Assembly: GCF_002250655.1 (NCBI RefSeq)
Contig: NZ_NOZR01000014.1
Span: 81,564-145,563 of the forward strand
Source: Mycolicibacterium sphagni
GTDB lineage: Bacteria; Actinomycetota; Actinomycetes; Mycobacteriales; Mycobacteriaceae
Length of the DNA: 64,000 bases
Direction: 5' to 3'
The position numbers and the translations under genes are program-made. Positions 58,179 through 64,000 of the stretch are shown in pieces. The notes beneath the pieces were generated by a model. The model was given only the letters and a program-made list of their open reading frames with translations, did no database searches and was not told the origin of the DNA. The first letter of the stretch is position 1. Each line of letters starts with the position of its first letter.

Positions 58179-60320
58179 CTATTCGGGGCGCGGCGCCGTC
58201 GCCGCCTGCAGCGCGGCCGCCAGCCTCTGTGCCCTCGGGTCGGTCAGCACGTCCTCCAGCAGCAGCGGTGAGCCGTCGGGCCCGGTCAGCGGAACCCGCC
58301 AGTTCGGATACTCATTGGTGGTGCCAGGCTGGTTCTGGGTGCGCCGGTCGCCCACCGCGTCGGTGAGCGCCAGCCCCAACAGCCGGGACGGGGTTCGCGC
58401 CAGATACCGGTACAGCCCAAGGATCACCTCCTCCTCGTCGGGATTGTCGCCGAGCAGCCCGACCCTGCGCAGTTCGGCCAGCCACGCCGCCTGCTCGGCG
58501 CGGTCGTCGGCCAGCTCGTCGGCCGCGGGCCGGGTGAGCAGCCCCAGCTCGTCACGCAGCCGTACGTGTTCGCCGGCCAGATAGCCCGGTGTCGGCGGCA
58601 GGTCGTGCGTGGTCACCGACGACAGGCACAGCTCGCGCCATCGTTCGGCCGGCAGCGGCCCGCGGTCACCGTCGTTGTCCCGTTCGAACCACAGGATCGA
58701 GGTGCCCAAGATCCCGCGAGCCCGCAGGTAGTCGCGGACCCACGGCTCCACGGTGCCCAGATCTTCGCCGACGACGACGGCACCGGTTCGGTGTGCCTCG
58801 AGCGCGACGATTCCGATCATCGCGTCGTGGTTGTAGCGGACATAGGTGCCCTTGGTCGGCGACGCACCGTCGGGAATCCACCACAGCCGGAACAACCCGA
58901 TGATGTGGTCGATCCGAACCCCGCCCGAGTGCCGCAGGATCGCCTCGATCAACGTCCGAAATGGTTGGTAGCCAAGCTCTTCGAGTTGATCGGGCCGCCA
59001 TGGCGGCTGCGACCAGTTCTGGCCGAGCTGATTGAACTCGTCGGGTGGCGCACCGGCAGCCACTCCCAGTGCCAGCACGTCTTGCAACGCCCAGGCGTCG
59101 GCACCGTCGGGATGCACCCCGACGGCCAGGTCAGCCATGATTCCCAGCACCATCCCGGCGCGGACCGCCTGCGACTGGGTGGCGGCCAGCTGATCGTCGA
59201 GCTGCCACTGCAGCCAGCGGTGAAAATCCACCGCAGAGCGGTGTTTGGCCACAAAGTCGGCCACTTCCGGGTTCCCCGGGTGCCGCAGCGCCTCGGGCCA
59301 TTCGTGCCAGTTGCCGCCATACTTCTCGGCCAACGCCGACCAGGTGGCGAAGTCGTCAAGGGCCCGGCCCTCCCGCTCCTTGAACGCCTCGAAGGCCAGC
59401 TGCCGGCCCGCCGACCGAGGCACCCGGTAAATCGCCTTCAGCGCAACGCGTTTGGCTGCCCACGCCGAATCACGGTCGATGGTGTCGACCTTGCGCGCCT
59501 GGGCTTGGACGGTGGCCCGCACCTTCCATACCCGCCCACGCTTCGGCAGATAAGCGAATTCGGGGACGGATTCGACCCGAAGGTACAGGGGATTGGTGAA
59601 CCGACGAGACGTCGGAAGGTAGGGGGAGGGTTCCATGGGTTCGGTCGGTGCGGCCGCATGCAGCGGGTTGACCAGGACGTAGCCGGCGCCGTGCTGCGCG
59701 CCGGCCCACACCGCCAGATCGGCGAGATCGCCGAGATCCCCGACGCCCCAGGAGTTTTTCGACCGCACGCTGTAGAGCTGGGTGGCCAGCCCCCAGGTGC
59801 GACGGGCCCCGAGCCGGGCCGGCAGCCCCAGCCACGGCGGGGTGACGATCAGCGGGGTGCTCGACTCCTCACCGGCGGAGCTCAGATGGACGCTGTGATA
59901 TCCCAGCGGCAGATCTCCCGGTACGACGAACGTCGCCTCACCCACGAGCCGGCCGTCCAGTTCGAACGGCGGGGTGAAGTTGTCGGCCTGTCGAACCCCC
60001 GTGCGAACCGTGCCGTCCTCGAGCCGAACCCAGACATATGCCAGTTCACCGTGGGTGACATGCACCCAAAAGGACGTCTCGCTGCCGGCGCGGCCGATGA
60101 TCGTCGGCGGCAGCGACCGCGACCAGTACCGGGCGTCCAGGGCCGAAAGTGCTGCTGCCCGACCCTGTTCGGTGCCCGCCTCGACACCGAGCGCGGACAG
60201 GACCCCGATCAGAGTGGCTTCGTCGACCGTCACCAGCCGTCCCGTCCAGTCGTGATAGTCGGTGGCGACGCCGAACCGGTGGGCGAGGTCGGACAGTGCC
60301 GAGTCAGTCATGGCTGCCAT
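58179..60320 (-). CDS. malQ: 4-alpha-glucanotransferase
   Basis: 713 residues, similar to the length of M. tuberculosis MalQ (Rv1781c, about 724). GH77 features: an N-terminal extension, the conserved SLRSKNSWGVGDLGDL-type segment (YSVRSKNSWGVGDLGDLADL), a catalytic nucleophile Asp in GGVRIDHIIGLFRLWWIP, acid/base Glu in VVGEDLGTVEPWVRDYL and STVTTHDLPPTPGYLAG near the third acid. It rearranges alpha-1,4-glucans and maltodextrins in glycogen metabolism. The start could be ATG 60320 or 60311. It is divergent from an MFS transporter across a GGTTAC-CC-GTAACC palindrome. Confidence 0.93.
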   Translation of the reverse strand: MAAMTDSALSDLAHRFGVATDYHDWTGRLVTVDEATLIGVLSALGVEAGTEQGRAAALSALDARYWSRSLPPTIIGRAGSETSFWVHVTHGELAYVWVRLEDGTVRTGVRQADNFTPPFELDGRLVGEATFVVPGDLPLGYHSVHLSSAGEESSTPLIVTPPWLGLPARLGARRTWGLATQLYSVRSKNSWGVGDLGDLADLAVWAGAQHGAGYVLVNPLHAAAPTEPMEPSPYLPTSRRFTNPLYLRVESVPEFAYLPKRGRVWKVRATVQAQARKVDTIDRDSAWAAKRVALKAIYRVPRSAGRQLAFEAFKEREGRALDDFATWSALAEKYGGNWHEWPEALRHPGNPEVADFVAKHRSAVDFHRWLQWQLDDQLAATQSQAVRAGMVLGIMADLAVGVHPDGADAWALQDVLALGVAAGAPPDEFNQLGQNWSQPPWRPDQLEELGYQPFRTLIEAILRHSGGVRIDHIIGLFRLWWIPDGASPTKGTYVRYNHDAMIGIVALEAHRTGAVVVGEDLGTVEPWVRDYLRARGILGTSILWFERDNDGDRGPLPAERWRELCLSSVTTHDLPPTPGYLAGEHVRLRDELGLLTRPAADELADDRAEQAAWLAELRRVGLLGDNPDEEEVILGLYRYLARTPSRLLGLALTDAVGDRRTQNQPGTTNEYPNWRVPLTGPDGSPLLLEDVLTDPRAQRLAAALQAATAPRPE

Positions 60321-60327
60321 CTTGCTT

Positions 60328-60341
60328 GGTTACCCGTAACC
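60328..60341. promoter_or_regulatory. Palindrome between malQ and MFS genes
   Basis: GGTTACCCGTAACC: 6-bp arms with a 2-bp centre in the 30-bp gap between two divergent start codons. It could bind a regulator of both genes. TAACCT within it could be the MFS -10 box, 8 nt before ATG 60351. Confidence 0.4.
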
Positions 60342-60350
60342 TCGCCTCAC

Positions 60351-61544
60351 ATGGGCGCCCCCGGACTCGACGTGCGCAACCGCCGGGCCCGGATTGCGAC
60401 GGCGGCGCTCTTCCTGACCAACGGCGCCTTGTTCGCCAACCTGCTGCCGCGCTACCCCGAGATCAAGGCGGACCTCGGCCTGTCCAACACGGACTTCGGT
60501 CTGGCGGTCGCCGCGTTCTCGGCGGGCGCGCTGCTGAGCGGTCCCGCCGCGGGTGCGCTGATCCGCCGCTTCCGTTCCTCGGTGGTCGCGGTTGCGGGCG
60601 GGCTGCTGATCGCGGTGTTCGTTCTCGCCGCCGTGCTGGCACCCACCGGCGCCACGCTCGCGGCGGCACTGTTCTGCGCCGGCGCCGCTGACTCGGTGAC
60701 CGATGTCGCCCAGAACGTGCACGGTCTGCGATTGCAACGCGAGTACGGCCGGTTCATCATCAACTCGCTGCACGCGGTGTGGTCGGCGGGGGCGGTCCTG
60801 GGCGGCCTGATGGGCGCGGGCGCAATCTATCTCGGCATTCCGCGGGCGGTGCAGCTGTCGGTGTCCGGTGTGCTGTTCAGCGCGATCTGCCTGATCGGCT
60901 ACTGCTTTCTGCTGCCGGGCCCCGACCATGACGAGGCCGACAAGCGGCACCAGCAGGCAGCCTCCGCGGGAGCGGGCCGCGCCGTCTACCTCGTACTGGC
61001 TGCGTTGGTGGCCATCGCGATCGCGGGCGCCGTCGTCGAGGACGCCGGCAGCTCGTGGGCGACGCTGTATCTGCGTGAATCGCTGGCGGCCCCGGCGGCA
61101 CTGGCCGCCTTCGGCTACGTGGCACTGATCGGCTTCCAGTTCATCGGCCGCGCACTCGGCGACCGGATGGTCGATCGGTGGGGTCAGCGCGCGGTGGTCC
61201 GGGCCGGGGGATTGCTCATCACGCTGGGCATGGCCACCGCGCTGGCGTTCCCGAGCATCCCCGGCAGTATCGCCGGGTTCGCCGCCGCCGGATTCGGTTC
61301 GGCCACACTGGTGCCGGCTGCCATGCACGCCGCCGACGAGCTACCCGGGCTGCGGCCCGGCACCGGGCTGACTGTGCTGACCTGGCTGATGCGCGTCGGC
61401 TTCCTCGGTTCGCCGATCGTGGTGGGTGTGATCGCCGACGCCATGTCACTGCGCGTGGGACTGCTCACCGTGGTGGTGGCCGGGCTCGCGGCCGTGCTGC
61501 TGGCCCGGGTGCTCAGCCCACGGAACCCGTCAACTCGATCGTGA
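60351..61544 (+). CDS. Major facilitator superfamily transporter
   Basis: 397 residues from ATG 60351. Twelve hydrophobic segments are visible, with LLPRYPEIKADLGLSNTDFGLAVAAFSAGALLSGPAAGALIRRF (motif A-like loop) at the start and EDAGSSWATLYLRESL mid-way. It resembles the YbjJ/FucP-like 'MFS transporter permease' group seen in mycobacteria. Substrate unknown; a sugar or drug efflux role is possible. Divergent from malQ and convergent with the SMR genes. Confidence 0.87.
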   Translation: MGAPGLDVRNRRARIATAALFLTNGALFANLLPRYPEIKADLGLSNTDFGLAVAAFSAGALLSGPAAGALIRRFRSSVVAVAGGLLIAVFVLAAVLAPTGATLAAALFCAGAADSVTDVAQNVHGLRLQREYGRFIINSLHAVWSAGAVLGGLMGAGAIYLGIPRAVQLSVSGVLFSAICLIGYCFLLPGPDHDEADKRHQQAASAGAGRAVYLVLAALVAIAIAGAVVEDAGSSWATLYLRESLAAPAALAAFGYVALIGFQFIGRALGDRMVDRWGQRAVVRAGGLLITLGMATALAFPSIPGSIAGFAAAGFGSATLVPAAMHAADELPGLRPGTGLTVLTWLMRVGFLGSPIVVGVIADAMSLRVGLLTVVVAGLAAVLLARVLSPRNPSTRS

Positions 61545-61836
61545 GCACACCGGCGATGATCAGCCCGATGCCGGCCACCATCACCCACGTCAATGGCTCG
61601 GCGAAGAGCACCCGCGCGATCACCGCGATCAACGCCACTCCGGCCGCCGACCACACCCCGTAGGCAACACCGACGGGCATACCCAGCGACAGCGTGACCG
61701 ACAGCAGCGTGAACGCCACGAGATAGCCGATCATCATCGGCGCGATCCACGCCTTCTTGCGGAAACCGTCCGACGCACGCAGACACAAGGTGGCGAATAC
61801 CTCGACTCCGATGGCGCCGGCCAGAGTCAGCCACAT
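61513..61836 (-). CDS. Small multidrug resistance (SMR) family protein, second subunit
   Basis: 107 residues, four membrane spans: WLTLAGAIGVEVFATLCLRASDGF (with the essential membrane Glu12), IGYLVAFTLLSVTLSLGMPVGVAYGVWSAAGVALIAVIARVLF, and a last span VMVAGIGLIIAGVLTIEL. GMPVGVAYGVWS is the SMR core motif. ATG 61836 overlaps the stop codon of the preceding SMR gene, so the two probably make a hetero-dimer (EbrAB/Gdx-pair type) exporting cationic compounds. Confidence 0.88.
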   Translation of the reverse strand: MWLTLAGAIGVEVFATLCLRASDGFRKKAWIAPMMIGYLVAFTLLSVTLSLGMPVGVAYGVWSAAGVALIAVIARVLFAEPLTWVMVAGIGLIIAGVLTIELTGSVG

Positions 61837-62186
61837 CACGGCGGGGCCTCGTGGTGTCGCGACCCCAGCTCCACCAGCAGCACCCCGGCGATGATCAGGC
61901 CGATACCGACGATGATCGGTGTAGTGAACGGGTCGTCGAAGATCACCGCGGCCAGCGCCGCCGTTGCCGCGGTTCCCACCGCGCCCCACACGCCGTAGGC
62001 CACCCCGACCGGCATGCCGGCCCGCAGCACCAGCGCGAGGAAATAGAACGAGGCGAGGTAACCGATCGCCACGACGATCAGCCACGCCTTGTGATCCTGG
62101 GAGGCTCGCAGCGACAGAGTGCCGGTGACCTCGACGAAGATGGCGGCCAGAAGCAGCGCCCACTTCCGCACGCCCGGCACCTCCAT
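61836..62186 (-). CDS. Small multidrug resistance (SMR) family protein, first subunit
   Basis: 116 residues, four spans, with membrane Glu in LLLAAIFVEVTGTLSLRAS, the core GMPVGVAYGVWGAVGTAATAALAAVIF, and GIGLIIAGVLLVEL. Slightly longer N-terminus than its partner. Coupled SMR pairs are typical of hetero-dimeric exporters in Gram-positive bacteria; M. tuberculosis Mmr is a single-gene SMR. The substrate could be quaternary ammonium compounds or guanidinium-type cations. Confidence 0.88.
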   Translation of the reverse strand: MEVPGVRKWALLLAAIFVEVTGTLSLRASQDHKAWLIVVAIGYLASFYFLALVLRAGMPVGVAYGVWGAVGTAATAALAAVIFDDPFTTPIIVGIGLIIAGVLLVELGSRHHEAPP

Positions 62187-62290
62187 CGGCTATCAGCCCG
62201 GTCAGGATAGCCGGGTCAGCGACGTGTGGCCGCCGCCATAGCGGAGCGTCCCGGTGGCCGAACAGACCCCGGGCAACGTACCCATGGCGA

Positions 62291-62304
62291 TTACCCGTCG
62301 GTAA
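62291..62304. promoter_or_regulatory. Inverted repeat at the carboxylesterase promoter
   Basis: TTACC-CGTC-GGTAA, perfect 5-bp arms, overlapping the proposed -10 box TAACGT (62302-62307). It shares TTACCCGT with the palindrome at 60328-60341. Confidence 0.35.
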
Positions 62305-62307
62305 CGT
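62302..62307 (+). promoter_or_regulatory. -10 box of carboxylesterase gene, leaderless type
   Basis: TAACGT followed by 7 nt and then ATG 62315. There is no Shine-Dalgarno sequence. Confidence 0.45.
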
Positions 62308-62314
62308 GGACGGA

Positions 62315-63856
62315 ATGACAACGGATGCGCATTTTCGGCCGGTCGTCGACCAGCCGGTCGTCGCGACCACCTACGGCCCGGTGCGCGGGGCGGACAACGG
62401 CCGAGTGAAGACGTGGAAAGGCCTGCGCTACGCCGCTGCGCCGGTCGGGGACCTTCGCTGGCGCGCGCCGGCGGCCCCCGAGCCGTGGACCGAGATCGCC
62501 GACGCGACGTCGTTCGGGCCGGTCAGTCCGCAGCCCCGCAGCCCGATCCCGATGGGCCTTGGCACCCGAGCCGACGAGGACTGCCTGTTCCTCAACGTGT
62601 GGGCGCCCTCCGGCGCCGACACGGGCGCCAAGCCGGTGATGGTGTGGGTACACGGCGGCGCTTACATCTTCGGCGCCGGCAGCCAGCCGCTTTACGACGG
62701 ATCGGTGCTGGCCGACAGTTCCGACGTCGTCGTTGTGACCATCAACTACCGCCTCGGCGCGCTGGGCTTCATCGATCTTTCGTCGGCCGGGTTCGACAGC
62801 AACGTCGCTTTGCGCGACGTGCTGGCCGCGCTGCGCTGGGTGCGTGACAACATCGCCGGCTTCGGCGGTGACCCGGACCGGGTGACGTTGTTCGGCGAAT
62901 CCGCCGGCGCCGGGATCGTGACGACACTGCTGGCTGTGCCCGCGGCCGCCGGGCTGTTCTCGCGGGCGATCGCCCAGAGTTCACCGGCCACGTCGATCTA
63001 CGACACCGACCGGGCCGGCGCCGTCGCCCAACTGCTGTTGGACCGGCTCGGGATGACTGCCGCCGAGGCTCACCAGGCTCCTGTCCAGGCCCTGATCGAC
63101 GCCTCCATGGAGGTGTTCGACCACGTGCCGACCGCGACACCAGGGCGGCTGGCGTTCGCCCCGACCGTCGACGGCGATCTTGTGCCCGACTACCCGGTGA
63201 CGCTGGCCCGCGCCGGCAAGACGCACCGGGTGCCGTTGCTGATCGGGACCAACAAGGACGAAGCCGCGCTGTTCCGGTTCATGCGCTCACCGCTGATGCC
63301 GATCGCGCCCAAGGCAATTCGCACGATGTTCGACGAGATCGCCAGCGACCAGCCCGGTCTGCAGCTGCCGACCGCCGAGCAGATCGGCACGGCGTACCCC
63401 GCCCGCCGCGCCCGCACCCGCAGCCTCGGCGTAGCGAGCGACATGGGCTTCCGGATGCCCACGGTGTGGTTCGCCGAAGGACACGGCGCGGTGGCACCCG
63501 TCTACCTGTACCGATTCGATTGGGCGACACCCGTTTTCAAGGCGATCCGACTCGGCGCCGCGCATGCCACCGAGCTGATCTACGTGTGGGGCAACCTGGT
63601 CTCCGGTTCCCGCGATATCACCTTCAAGCTCGGCGGCCTCAAAACCGGTGAAGCGCTGTCGCAGCGGATGCGCACCCGGTGGGCCAACTTCGCGGCCACC
63701 GGCGTGCCCTCCGGGCCGGTCGGGGAGCCACAGTGGGCGCCCTACGAGGTCGATCGCCGCACCACCCTGATCATCGACCGGGAGGACAAAGTGGTCGATG
63801 ATCTGGACCGCACGATCAGGCTGGCCTGGGGCGATCAGGTGCTCAGCTTCCGCTGA
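62315..63856 (+). CDS. Type-B carboxylesterase/lipase
   Basis: 513 residues from ATG 62315; GTG 62306 is also in frame but would overlap the -10 box. Motifs: GVRG/KGLRYAAAPVGDLRWRAP at the N-terminus, EDCLFLNVWAPS, oxyanion-hole VHGGAYIFGAG, nucleophile GESAG with Ser, acid Glu in GTNKDEAALF, and His in the region GAAHATELIYVWG. This is the carboxylesterase type-B (acetylcholinesterase-like) family, hydrolysing esters of unknown nature. No signal peptide is seen, so cytosolic. It is transcribed alone. Confidence 0.92.
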   Translation: MTTDAHFRPVVDQPVVATTYGPVRGADNGRVKTWKGLRYAAAPVGDLRWRAPAAPEPWTEIADATSFGPVSPQPRSPIPMGLGTRADEDCLFLNVWAPSGADTGAKPVMVWVHGGAYIFGAGSQPLYDGSVLADSSDVVVVTINYRLGALGFIDLSSAGFDSNVALRDVLAALRWVRDNIAGFGGDPDRVTLFGESAGAGIVTTLLAVPAAAGLFSRAIAQSSPATSIYDTDRAGAVAQLLLDRLGMTAAEAHQAPVQALIDASMEVFDHVPTATPGRLAFAPTVDGDLVPDYPVTLARAGKTHRVPLLIGTNKDEAALFRFMRSPLMPIAPKAIRTMFDEIASDQPGLQLPTAEQIGTAYPARRARTRSLGVASDMGFRMPTVWFAEGHGAVAPVYLYRFDWATPVFKAIRLGAAHATELIYVWGNLVSGSRDITFKLGGLKTGEALSQRMRTRWANFAATGVPSGPVGEPQWAPYEVDRRTTLIIDREDKVVDDLDRTIRLAWGDQVLSFR

Positions 63857-63900
63857 GCGAGCTTCTTGACGCGGTGTCTAACAACGCAGCCCGATCGCGT

Positions 63901-64000
63901 TAGACTCCCCGCGGGCGGTCGGAACAGCTGATATGTAGGCGTTGTTTGTCAAGAGGCAGGTGAAAGCCGCCCCGGTTTTGGTGCCGGGGCGGCTTTCGTT
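63901..64000 (+). ncRNA. Candidate small RNA or attenuator, ending at window edge
   Basis: A TAGACT -10-like box (63901-63906), lying at the right arm of the GTCTAAC/GTTAGAC inverted repeat (63876-63905), is followed by about 85 nt without a coding frame. The stretch ends in a strong intrinsic terminator at 63963-63996. A short transcript of 70-90 nt would match a small RNA; alternatively it is a 5' leader or attenuator of a gene beyond the window. No recognised Rfam family is claimed. Confidence 0.35.
63963..63996 (+). terminator. Strong intrinsic terminator hairpin
   Basis: Perfect 13-bp stem AAAGCCGCCCCGG / CCGGGGCGGCTTT with an 8-nt loop, followed by CGTT. Such stable hairpins are uncommon in mycobacteria and usually mark the end of a discrete transcript. 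Confidence 0.8.

Noticed and set aside
58566..60350. Long plus-strand reading frame antisense to malQ leading into the MFS gene
   Set aside because: MalQ motifs on the minus strand are clear; the plus-strand extension is a high-GC shadow and the MFS protein starts at ATG 60351.
1..64000. tRNA, CRISPR, insertion sequences, prophage
   Set aside because: No cloverleaf, spaced repeat array, transposase or integrase signature was recognised on either strand.

Overview
The window is about 64 kb of high-GC DNA from a mycobacterium, probably an environmental, fast-growing Mycobacterium/Mycolicibacterium type. Supporting signs are a long AceA2-type isocitrate lyase, an orphan Mce protein, a CxxHxxC ferredoxin, many FadE-type acyl-CoA dehydrogenases, an F420-type LLM oxidoreductase, a PknF/I/J-like kinase, an LmeA-type protein, and a cyclase/MscS-CNBD pair resembling Rv2435c-Rv2434c. 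Many genes also look leaderless, with a TANNNT box 6-8 nt before the start codon. I see no tRNA, rRNA, CRISPR array, insertion sequence or prophage.

Layout. (1) 10-1198: two exported proteins. (2) 1456-5083: a Rieske oxygenase/dehydrogenase pair divergent from a TetR gene, followed by an SDR; a palindrome sits in the divergent promoter. (3) 5090-10054: AceA2, an orphan Mce with a 17-codon leader ORF and a ferredoxin, then a secreted NlpC/P60-like protein. (4) 10257-31081: a large catabolic island. On the minus strand are a crotonase, two acyl-CoA ligases, an SDR, a GntR regulator and a SMP-30-like propeller. Divergently, on the plus strand, are an SDR, a Rieske oxygenase, a Baeyer-Villiger-like flavoprotein, an SDR, a CaiB-type CoA transferase, four acyl-CoA dehydrogenases (two pairs), a ThDP enzyme and an aldehyde dehydrogenase. 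The order suggests oxidation of a cyclic alcohol/ketone to a lactone, opening, CoA activation and side-chain degradation. Three similar GntR-type sites lie in the divergent promoter region. (5) 31100-40034: dtd, an epoxide hydrolase, a TetR-like regulator, a PAP2/Aur1-like membrane protein, an LmeA-like/reductase/PF10118 operon, a small exported protein and a Ser/Thr kinase.

(6) 40044-52620 is the most interesting region: a TetR gene divergent from a tightly overlapped operon. The operon encodes a dipeptide-type ABC importer, a cysteine hydrolase, a solute-binding lipoprotein, a metallo-beta-lactamase-fold hydrolase, allantoinase, an allantoin/hydantoin-type racemase, allantoicase, a protein I do not recognise and a 2-oxoglutarate/Fe(II)-type oxygenase. 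It looks like a self-contained ureide (allantoin-like) uptake and degradation system. Its promoter region carries two CTGTC-N4-GACAG operators and a GlnR-box-like sequence. No uricase and no recognisable ureidoglycolate lyase are present.

(7) 52693-63856: a degenerate class III cyclase next to a mechanosensitive channel with a cyclic-nucleotide-binding domain; an NTF2-like protein, LLM oxidoreductase, Nudix hydrolase and MalQ on the minus strand; an MFS transporter; a paired SMR exporter; and a carboxylesterase. The window ends with a strong intrinsic terminator that may close a small RNA.

Start codons were adjusted wherever overlap, Shine-Dalgarno or leaderless-promoter evidence favoured a site other than the longest frame. 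All functions are inferred from motifs and context; no database search was possible.
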